This document shows, one piece after another, positions 1 to 5,567 of a DNA stretch of 6,780 nucleotides. How positions within the stretch are numbered: position 1 is the stretch's first letter; every line of letters starts with the position of its first letter. The notes beneath the pieces are model-generated. The model searched no databases and was not told the DNA's origin. It saw only the letters and a list, made by a program, of their open reading frames with translations. Source of the DNA: Verrucomicrobiales bacterium. Its GTDB lineage: Bacteria; Verrucomicrobiota; Verrucomicrobiia; Limisphaerales; Palsa-1400. The stretch is taken from positions 1 through 6,780 of the forward strand of contig JAQGOW010000246.1 in the NCBI GenBank assembly GCA_028293405.1, written 5' to 3'. Made by a program: the position numbers and the translations under genes.

Positions 1-302
1 TTTTAAAAATTGGCCCGCATCCCGCGACTCCAGAAGTTTCCAACCCGAGTGTCAGCGTCATCCATCCGATGCTTCAGTTCTGGTTGCGCAAGGTAAACAA
101 CAAATTCTTCCACAACGCACCAACGAAAGAACAACGCGACGCTCTCCTCCAACGCGGCATTCGCTCAGGCAAACCACCGGCGCTCCGCGCTGAAACCCGC
201 GCGGCATTGTTAGAGCGATATCGTGATGACATCCGCGCGACGGCAAAATTAATCAACAAAGATCTGGAATATTGGTTCGCCGAAAAGCGCCGACGGGACT
301 GA
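1..302 (+). CDS. Sulfotransferase family protein, C-terminal part (5' end outside window)
   Basis: The reading frame is open from the left edge (first complete codon at 3) to TGA at 300-302, giving about 99 residues. I read it as the end of a PAPS-dependent sulfotransferase, which transfers sulfate to a hydroxyl or amine of a glycan or small molecule. Visible support is the C-terminal pattern of that family: a short N-P-S segment, then a basic linker, and finally L-x-E-R-Y-R-D-D-I near the end followed by L-I-x-K-D-L-x-Y-W. This matches the usual ending with an R/Y-x-x-D-I helix and a D-L-x-x-W tail. The PAPS-binding loops would lie upstream and cannot be seen, so the assignment rests on the tail alone. 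The ATG at 69 is internal, because the frame continues upstream with family-like sequence. The gene ends 5 bp before the convergent epimerase gene. A sulfotransferase fits a surface-polysaccharide locus. Confidence 0.72.
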   Translation, partial: LKIGPHPATPEVSNPSVSVIHPMLQFWLRKVNNKFFHNAPTKEQRDALLQRGIRSGKPPALRAETRAALLERYRDDIRATAKLINKDLEYWFAEKRRRD

Positions 303-307
303 ATCGG

Positions 308-1249
308 TCAGGCACGAGTCTGAAGCAAGCGGTCAATGCCTTCTTCCAAACTAACCTGCGGTTTCCACCCCAACTCGCGGCAAAGCAGCGAATTATCGAG
401 AACGTTATCCGGCACATCGAATCCCCGTTCGGGCAAATGATTCACTGGCGGCAAATTCGGAACACGTTTCTTGAATTGCTCGACGGCGTCGATCACAGAT
501 TTACCAACACCAGTCGAGACATTAAATACGCGTTCATCGCCGTCGTAATCGACCGCAGCAGCAATTGCTGTCGCAACATCCTGCACATGAATGTAGTCCC
601 GGAGCGCTCGTCCGCTGCCCCAGATTTCCAACGCCTCACCTTTAGCGATCCGCGCCGCAATCACCGCCATCACACCTTGCCCACGATCTGACGGCTGCGT
701 CTCCCCGTAAGCGTTGGCCGGCCGCAGAATACGATAGTCCACACCGTTGAGCTTGGAATACATGGCGACGAACTTTTCGCAAGCGAGCTTCGTAATACCG
801 TAGGCGCAAATGGGATTGAGCTCGTGCTGTTCGCAAATCGGCAGCGCCTTTGCCACGCCATAAACGGTGCCGCCGGATGAAACGTAAATCACGCGTTTGA
901 CCGAGGTTTCAGCAAGACGCGACATCCATCCCGTGAGCGCCACAACGTTGCTCTGCAAGTCGAATCCCGGCCTGCTCATCGACGAACCCGGCACAGTGGT
1001 GTGAATCAAATGGATGACAGTATGCGCGTCCTTCAACGCTGCGATCACGTCTGCGGCCGAAGATTGATCACCGCGAAACACGTCCACCGATTTCAAAACA
1101 GTTCCGAGCCTCGCGGCTGACGATGATTGCTTTTGGAAAATGCGAACGCGATAACCTTGCGCCACCAGAGCGCGGCAAACCTCGCTCCCAATAAAACCAA
1201 ACCCTCCCATGACAACGACCAGTTTTTGATTACGTTCGGGCGAGGACAT
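308..1249 (-). CDS. NAD-dependent epimerase/dehydratase (UDP-glucose 4-epimerase-like)
   Basis: This is a 313-residue extended short-chain dehydrogenase/reductase (Rossmann fold), a normal full length for the family. The NAD-binding motif G-G-F-G-F-I-G is at residues 15-21. The active-site Ser/Thr region S-S-G-G-T-V-Y-G is at 124-131, and the catalytic Y-x-x-x-K is Y150-G-I-T-K154. The substrate-side signatures L-R-P-A-N-x-Y-G (175-182) and R-D-Y-I-H-V-x-D-V (217-225) are typical of nucleotide-sugar epimerases. It should act in the cytosol on an NDP-sugar, probably a C4 epimerisation supplying a sugar for a surface glycan; the exact substrate cannot be read from sequence. The ATG lies inside the end of the upstream glycosyltransferase gene (20-bp overlap) and has no clear Shine-Dalgarno sequence, so translational coupling is likely. 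The two genes form one minus-strand unit. Confidence 0.9.
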   Translation of the reverse strand: MSSPERNQKLVVVMGGFGFIGSEVCRALVAQGYRVRIFQKQSSSAARLGTVLKSVDVFRGDQSSAADVIAALKDAHTVIHLIHTTVPGSSMSRPGFDLQSNVVALTGWMSRLAETSVKRVIYVSSGGTVYGVAKALPICEQHELNPICAYGITKLACEKFVAMYSKLNGVDYRILRPANAYGETQPSDRGQGVMAVIAARIAKGEALEIWGSGRALRDYIHVQDVATAIAAAVDYDGDERVFNVSTGVGKSVIDAVEQFKKRVPNLPPVNHLPERGFDVPDNVLDNSLLCRELGWKPQVSLEEGIDRLLQTRA

Positions 1250-2492
1250 CCGAGTAATAATATTCGATCAAGCGATCGACATAAACGCCAATATCAAACT
1301 TTTCAACGGCAGATTGGCGCGCGCGCGCGCTCATCGCCGATTTCAACTCAGGATTTTCCAAGAGGATTTTCACCTTGTTGAGAATCGCAGCGTTATCCCC
1401 GACCGGTGTCAAAAAACCGTTTTGATTATCATGAACGGCCTCGACCTGTCCGCCCACCGCCGAACTAATCACCGGCACGCCACACGCCAGCGCGCACAGA
1501 CATGTCAGTGACAGGTTATCCGCGCGCGTCGGATACAGAAGCACGTCGCAAAGGTTCAGAGCTTGGGCGAGTTCATGTTCCGTACGGAGGAACGGCAGAA
1601 ATTGAATTGGCAGATCAGGCGTCTCGCGCTCTTTGGCTTTTTCGCTGCCGCGCCCCACAATCAGCACTTCCAGTTTACCAGGCGACGCTTTTGCTAATTC
1701 CTGCAAGCCGTCCAGCAACGGCAACAACCCTTTCCGCGCCTCCATGATATCGCTGTGAAAAAGCCCGACGACCAGCCGTCCCGAAACTTTCAACCCGCGT
1801 TCCTCGGCGCATTGCGCGCGCGCCATCGGTTGGTTGACTTCGACGTTCACGCCGTAATACAGGCGATCGATATTCTTTGTCAGCGCCAGCGCAGAGCGGA
1901 AGTGATTAAATAAATAGTCCGTGTGCAGGAGATAATGAAAACGCCCACGACCAAGCGCGCGACGTTTCATATTCCACAATCGATTCGTCGCGTCGCGCGA
2001 AATTCCGGGATACGGCAAATCGATTTGCGGACATGAACCGCAGCCAGACTGGAATCGTTCGCAACCGAGCGTGTAAGGACAAAAACCGGTTGTCAGAAAT
2101 TCGTCCACCGGCGACAACACAATCGGCCGCCGCCTGCTCTGTGAAGAGAGCAACGGAATACTGAGGAAATGACCGTGCAGATTGTGAAAATGCCAGATAT
2201 CAGCGCTCTTGATCCAAGGGTCACGCGCGATTCTCCACGTCGAAGGGAAAAAATAGTCATTCCATCCCGTGAGACGGCGCAAACGCCCTTCGATATTTTC
2301 TTCGCCGCGAAAATACGGAATTTTGTGCACATACGGTCGCGACGATTTGCTGCGCACTTTGACATAAAGCCGCGCCTCGTGACCGCGCGCGTTGAGGCCT
2401 TCGACCGTTTCGCGCGTTAACTGTTCGGCGCCACTTGCCTGTTCCATCAGGTTGAAAAAGGCGATACGAAGGGGACGTCGGGCCGGTGTCAT
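1230..2492 (-). CDS. Glycosyltransferase family 4 (GT-B fold, Cys-motif N-domain)
   Basis: From the ATG at 2492 this encodes 420 residues, normal for a GT4 enzyme, which transfers a sugar from a nucleotide donor in the cytoplasm. The N-domain has an S-G-A-E-Q segment in the first helix/loop region, H-N-L-H-G at 103-107, and a four-Cys cluster C138, C144, C151, C154 (C-x5-C-x6-C-x-x-C-P). I recall this cluster from colanic-acid-type GT4 enzymes. The C-domain has the donor-phosphate R253-K254-G, the strand V-L-I-V-G-R-G, and the A-D-N-L ... A-C-G-V-P-V-I-S block followed by a V-G-G-x-x-E-x-V segment. The second Glu of the usual E-x7-E is replaced: here the pattern is D325-x7-C333. I chose 2492 because family-like sequence begins there (L-R-I-A-F-F-N) and GAGAG lies about 7 nt upstream. 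An in-frame start at 2642 adds 50 residues with no family character. It overlaps the epimerase start by 20 bp. Confidence 0.88.
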   Translation of the reverse strand: MTPARRPLRIAFFNLMEQASGAEQLTRETVEGLNARGHEARLYVKVRSKSSRPYVHKIPYFRGEENIEGRLRRLTGWNDYFFPSTWRIARDPWIKSADIWHFHNLHGHFLSIPLLSSQSRRRPIVLSPVDEFLTTGFCPYTLGCERFQSGCGSCPQIDLPYPGISRDATNRLWNMKRRALGRGRFHYLLHTDYLFNHFRSALALTKNIDRLYYGVNVEVNQPMARAQCAEERGLKVSGRLVVGLFHSDIMEARKGLLPLLDGLQELAKASPGKLEVLIVGRGSEKAKERETPDLPIQFLPFLRTEHELAQALNLCDVLLYPTRADNLSLTCLCALACGVPVISSAVGGQVEAVHDNQNGFLTPVGDNAAILNKVKILLENPELKSAMSARARQSAVEKFDIGVYVDRLIEYYYSDVLART

Positions 2493-2537
2493 GATGAGGC
2501 TCTCACAGGCGGAACCCGGTGCAAACGACCGCCGTCC

Positions 2538-2552
2538 GGTGCGATATGCACC
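2538..2552. repeat. Inverted repeat GGTGC-N5-GCACC upstream of the GT4 gene
   Basis: The two 5-bp arms (2538-2542 and 2548-2552) are perfect complements around the centre GATAT. The repeat lies 46 bp upstream of the chosen GT4 start. It could be an operator half-site pair or a small leader hairpin in the GT4 transcript. An element this short can arise by chance; the interest comes from its position and from a second inverted repeat 6 bp away. Confidence 0.3.
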
Positions 2553-2558
2553 AACGCA

Positions 2559-2576
2559 GCGTTTGGGCAAAAACGC
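2559..2576. repeat. Inverted repeat GCGTTT-N6-AAACGC upstream of the GT4 gene
   Basis: The 6-bp arms at 2559-2564 and 2571-2576 are perfectly complementary around GGGCAA. It sits 66 bp upstream of the GT4 start, next to the repeat at 2538-2552. Read as RNA on the minus strand it is a stem without a following T-run, so it does not look like an intrinsic terminator. An operator or leader structure is possible but unproven. Confidence 0.3.
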
Positions 2577-2704
2577 ACTGGAGAGAGCGGAACTGCGGAA
2601 CCGGACATCTATCAAAGGTAAGAAGGCGACGCGACGGAGCAAGGAAAACTTCGGAATGAAACCGCAGTTTTCAGTGTTCAGATCGGTAAAAATCCGTTTT
2701 TCTG

Positions 2705-4324
2705 TTGGCCGTGGTCGTAGCCGAACAACAACGAGTCAAGACAACGGTGGTCCGAACCGACCTCGCAACGCGAATCGAATGGGCAGTAGCGATTGCGCTC
2801 AGCGCATGGATCCTCTGCCTCCACGTCGTTTACATGTTCCATGCCGGACCACTCTGGCGCGACGAATGTGGAACGATCGCTTTTGCGAACATGCCGTTTG
2901 GCGAGATGTGGGACAAAATTCAATACGACAATTTCCCGCCGTTTTTCGAATGGCTTGTTCGTCCATGGACCCTCTATGTGTCATCGAGTGACTTTGGCTA
3001 TCGCGTTCTCGGGTTGATGATTGGCGCCCTGACGCTCGCCGTCATCTGGGTTAGTTCGCGACTGCTCGGCTCACGCACTCCCCTGCTTGCACTTGGTTTT
3101 TACGCGCTCAATCCGCTGGCGTTGCGCGTCGGGGATTCGATGCGGCCGTACGGATTAGGCTTCGCGCTCGTCATGCTCACCTTGGGTTTGATTTGGAAAT
3201 TCGCCAGCGACGGCAAACGCAAATGGTTTGTGGCCGCAACAGTTTCAGCCGTGTTGACCGCCCAGTGCATGTACCAGAATGCATTCTATATCGCTGCATT
3301 CGTGCTCGCCGCGGTTGGAGTTTGTTTGTGGAAAAGAAATTGGAAACGTTCACTCGCCTGTCTTGGCGTCGGAACGATAGCGGCTTTGTTTCTCCTGATT
3401 CACGTGCCAAATATTCTTAAGGGTGAACAATCGCGCGACATCGCCCGCGTGCCGGTCTCCAAAGAACTCGTTTGGAACGCCGTCACGGAGTTGTTGACCG
3501 CAGCAACGAAGTTGATGCAACCGGTCTACATCGTGATGCTAGTAGCTTCGTTAGCCATCGGGATTTTTCTTTGTGTTAAATCCAAAAAGCAAAATGTGAT
3601 TTACGCGACTGTGGCGTTCCTCCTCACCACAATTTTTCAACTCGGACTTCTCGCCAAACTCGGTCTGCCGCCGCGTTCCTGGTATTTTCTGATTTGGCTT
3701 GGGCCGATAATGATTTGTGCGGACGCGATTTGGAGCGCGACGAAACCTGCAATTCAACTCGGCCGTGCCGCCATTGTTCTATTAGTCGCAGCGATTTGCG
3801 TTCCGAATTGCTTGTCCGGAGCCAAACTACGGCAAACCAACATCGACCTCCTTGCGGCTAAACTAAAAGCCGATCGCAAGCCCCAAGACCTCGTGCTTGC
3901 GGCTCCATGGTTCAACGGCGTGTCGTTGTGTCGTTATTACCCGCAGGAACAATTCGTCACCTTGCCGCCGATGGAGGAGATCCGTATCCATCGTTACGAC
4001 ATCATGAAGCGCGCGATGCAATCGACCGACCCGATTGGGCCGCTTGCCAACAGTATCATCGAAACATTGCGTTCGGGCCATACCGTGTGGATTGTCGGCT
4101 CGCTGAAGTTTCCGCAACCCGGCGAAACGGTTCCGCAATACTCGCCATATTACAAAGGCATCGGAATAAACGACGCGGCCTATTACTTCAGTTGGTCCGA
4201 ACAACTGGGTAAACTCATCCAGGAACACGCAACCAAAGGTGACGTCGTGACAGTCCCAACGACGGCTGACATCAATTCAGTCGAGAATATCTCGCTGATC
4301 ACCGTCAGCGGCTGGCACGATTAG
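2705..4324 (+). CDS. Polytopic membrane glycosyltransferase, GT-C fold (GT39/ArnT-like)
   Basis: The 539-residue protein has about 10-11 hydrophobic segments between residues 24 and 370 (for example 24-45, 99-121, 149-165, 216-234, 273-291, 325-343, 352-370). A more soluble tail of about 165 residues follows (375-539), expected outside the cytoplasmic membrane. The first loop carries G-P-L-W-R-D53-E54, the acidic catalytic motif of GT-C/PMT-type enzymes, then D-N-F-P-P-F (75-80). A second-loop D-S-M-R-P-Y-G (144-150) resembles the conserved R-x-Y of the family. Such enzymes move a sugar from a polyprenyl-phosphate carrier to a lipid, glycan or protein; the acceptor here is unknown. The start is uncertain. 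There is no ATG before the first membrane segment, so TTG 2705, GTG 2711 or GTG 2747 are the candidates and none has a good ribosome-binding site. The frame opens only at 2690. It is divergent from the GT4 unit. Confidence 0.85.
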   Translation: MAVVVAEQQRVKTTVVRTDLATRIEWAVAIALSAWILCLHVVYMFHAGPLWRDECGTIAFANMPFGEMWDKIQYDNFPPFFEWLVRPWTLYVSSSDFGYRVLGLMIGALTLAVIWVSSRLLGSRTPLLALGFYALNPLALRVGDSMRPYGLGFALVMLTLGLIWKFASDGKRKWFVAATVSAVLTAQCMYQNAFYIAAFVLAAVGVCLWKRNWKRSLACLGVGTIAALFLLIHVPNILKGEQSRDIARVPVSKELVWNAVTELLTAATKLMQPVYIVMLVASLAIGIFLCVKSKKQNVIYATVAFLLTTIFQLGLLAKLGLPPRSWYFLIWLGPIMICADAIWSATKPAIQLGRAAIVLLVAAICVPNCLSGAKLRQTNIDLLAAKLKADRKPQDLVLAAPWFNGVSLCRYYPQEQFVTLPPMEEIRIHRYDIMKRAMQSTDPIGPLANSIIETLRSGHTVWIVGSLKFPQPGETVPQYSPYYKGIGINDAAYYFSWSEQLGKLIQEHATKGDVVTVPTTADINSVENISLITVSGWHD

Positions 4325-4353
4325 TTGCTTTGGCGTCCGTCGCGAACGTTGGA

Positions 4354-4521
4354 CTAGCGCGGCCAACCGTCGGTCGACGGCAGCCCTCCGGGTTCGAATG
4401 CATCCGGCTTATCCCACGGAATTGGTCCCGAACTACCCGGATCATGTGTAGCGCAACCTGTCGCATTGAGCAGTATCAACGCGAACAGCAGTAGAACAAC
4501 GGACGCTTGCAGTGTTTTCAT
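4354..4521 (-). CDS. Small lipoprotein, 55 aa, with PIPW motif
   Basis: ATG at 4521 to TAG at 4354-4356 gives 55 residues. The N-terminus is a clear lipoprotein signal: M-K-T at the start, a hydrophobic stretch at residues 8-18 (V-V-L-L-L-F-A-L-I-L-L), then N-A-T-G-C with the lipidation Cys at 23. The mature part is only 33 residues: a T-H-D-P-G-S-S-G linker, then P-I-P-W-D-K-P, and a Gly/Pro-rich end. From memory, similar tiny lipoproteins with P-I-P-W-x-x-P occur in Verrucomicrobiota and relatives, but no function is known to me. It lies 71 bp downstream of the oxygenase on the same strand and may share its transcript. No strong Shine-Dalgarno sequence is visible. The signal-peptide layout makes a chance ORF unlikely. 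Confidence 0.72.
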   Translation of the reverse strand: MKTLQASVVLLLFALILLNATGCATHDPGSSGPIPWDKPDAFEPGGLPSTDGWPR

Positions 4522-4592
4522 AATTGTCGACGGCCAACCTGTTATGACGCCCCTGCTTCCCCAAAGGTTTCCACCTTGAGTAGCGCACCCAA

Positions 4593-5447
4593 TTACTTCT
4601 TTTTCCGCGAAAACATCCCGAGCAGTTTACCGGCAAAATCATCTGACAGCCCCAGCCTCTTCTTCATGATCGAATACCAATGCACCGCCTGCTTATCCAA
4701 CCAGATCAGGGCCGCGTGAGCTTTGGACTCGCCGGGGCGCGCTTTGTAATTCGTCGATTTGGCGACGTAGCTCGGGTCATTTTCCAGCGTGTAGTAATAC
4801 AAGGCTAGGCTGCGTCGCGTTGTGCCGGCTGGAAATTTGATTGGATCTGGATAACCGTGGAATGAAAGCTCGGTCGTGTTGAAGAACACGGCGTGATTGA
4901 AAATCGGTGGGCACTTGGTCACGCAATGTTTCATGTCGCGATCCCACAACTCCAACTCGCCGCCCCAACTTTTTTCCCACCCGGGGTTCAAATACAAAAT
5001 CAGGTTCACGCGCCGACGCCAGTTTTTCTGGTGATGATGCATCGTGAAATCGGCGTGCATATTGAGAAAACCGCCGCGTTCGGTTTGATGCATGCCGCCG
5101 CCTTCGAGGCTCGGGTCGGCGAGCAATCCCGGAATACCGGTCAGTTTTGAAACGAACGCCGTGAATTCAGGACTGTTAAACTCGTCGATCACGCGACCGA
5201 TAGTTGTGGGAAACTCTTTGCGATTACTTTTGCCGAGTTTGTTTTCGTTGAAATGTTTGTAGTGAATCCACGACATGTCGCCCGGTTTTGGAAACTCAGC
5301 AACGAGTTGCTGCGCCATATCTTCATCCAGAAAATTTTCCAACGAGATGTGTGGATACGGCTTGTTCTGCTGGTAAGTGCGGTTCAGGTCCGCCAGTTGA
5401 AAATCCCAGCGGCCGTACGGAAAGAAACGAGTTTGCGTGGTTTGCAT
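4593..5447 (-). CDS. 2-oxoglutarate/Fe(II)-dependent dioxygenase (prolyl 4-hydroxylase-like, Tpa1-type)
   Basis: From ATG 5447 this is 284 residues with a double-stranded beta-helix oxygenase domain. The iron ligands are H131-A-D133 and the distal H197 (in S-F-H-G). The 2-oxoglutarate-binding Arg is R211 or R212 (T-T-R-R-S-L-A-L-Y-Y-Y). Between them are the R-R-R-V-N-L-I-L-Y-L-N strand and W-G-G-E-L-E-L-W-D, typical of 2OG-FeII_Oxy_3/prolyl hydroxylase-like proteins. It should hydroxylate a substrate using O2 and 2-oxoglutarate, releasing succinate and CO2; the substrate is unknown and could be a protein or a glycan-linked group. An upstream in-frame ATG at 5468 adds 7 residues, but it lies inside the -10 box of a good promoter, so I prefer 5447. 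Neither start has a Shine-Dalgarno sequence. The small lipoprotein gene follows on the same strand. Confidence 0.87.
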   Translation of the reverse strand: MQTTQTRFFPYGRWDFQLADLNRTYQQNKPYPHISLENFLDEDMAQQLVAEFPKPGDMSWIHYKHFNENKLGKSNRKEFPTTIGRVIDEFNSPEFTAFVSKLTGIPGLLADPSLEGGGMHQTERGGFLNMHADFTMHHHQKNWRRRVNLILYLNPGWEKSWGGELELWDRDMKHCVTKCPPIFNHAVFFNTTELSFHGYPDPIKFPAGTTRRSLALYYYTLENDPSYVAKSTNYKARPGESKAHAALIWLDKQAVHWYSIMKKRLGLSDDFAGKLLGMFSRKKK

Positions 5448-5463
5448 AAGCGGCTGTGCGCAA

Positions 5464-5493
5464 ATCATAGCGAACGCGCGCGGACGTTGTAAA
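5464..5493 (-). promoter_or_regulatory. Sigma-70-like promoter for the oxygenase gene
   Basis: Read on the minus strand, TTTACA (5488-5493) and TATGAT (5464-5469) are separated by 18 bp. Each box matches the consensus at 5 of 6 positions. Transcription would begin around 5457, leaving a very short leader of about 10 nt before the ATG at 5447. The ATG at 5468 falls within the -10 box, so a transcript from this promoter could not use it. This is the best promoter match I can see in the window. Confidence 0.5.
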
Positions 5494-5528
5494 CAGATTC
5501 AGTATCGGGGAAATGCTGATAGACGGGG

Positions 5529-5558
5529 TTGATTGCAGCCGGGATTTTGAAGTATGTT
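5529..5558 (+). promoter_or_regulatory. Weak candidate promoter for the N-acetyltransferase-like gene
   Basis: TTGATT (5529-5534) and TATGTT (5553-5558) are spaced by 18 bp, each matching consensus at 4 of 6 positions. Only 9 nt separate the -10 box from the ATG at 5568, so the transcript would be leaderless or nearly so. That would be consistent with the missing Shine-Dalgarno sequence. The match is modest and could be chance. Confidence 0.28.
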
Positions 5559-5567
5559 CGGCACCTG

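Larger units (their letters stand above)
2493..2704. promoter_or_regulatory. Divergent intergenic spacer between GT4 (-) and GT-C transferase (+) genes
   Basis: Both flanking genes read away from this 212-bp stretch, so it should hold their promoters. I could not find a convincing -35/-10 pair in either direction. What it does hold is two short perfect inverted repeats near the GT4 side (2538-2552 and 2559-2576, listed separately). It also holds an AT-richer segment from about 2641 to 2704 in front of the plus-strand gene. A weak candidate for the GT4 direction pairs TTGCCC with CATATC at 16-bp spacing and overlaps both inverted repeats, but its -10 match is poor. Confidence 0.35.

Noticed and set aside
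272..691. 139-residue plus-strand ORF opposite the epimerase gene
   Set aside because: Composition is irregular and no domain is visible; the minus strand carries a clear SDR enzyme.
2493..2642. 50-residue N-terminal extension of the GT4 gene to the ATG at 2642
   Set aside because: The added residues are Arg/Ser-rich with no family character, and the GT4 fold begins right after the ATG at 2492, which has GAGAG upstream.
2392..2991. 199-residue plus-strand ORF across the divergent spacer
   Set aside because: Overlaps GT4 and GT-C genes in other frames and is Arg/Ser-rich without motifs; only its internal ATG at 2656 is of interest as a possible start if there is an indel.
4360..4539. 9-bp direct repeat CGGCCAACC at 4360-4368 and 4531-4539 flanking the lipoprotein gene, as insertion-site duplications
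   Set aside because: No transposase or terminal inverted repeats between them; a 9-base match in this GC-rich DNA can be chance.
4564..4577. Hairpin AAGGT-TTCC-ACCTT downstream of the oxygenase as a terminator
   Set aside because: Only a 5-bp, AT-containing stem with no T-run on the minus strand; too weak to call.
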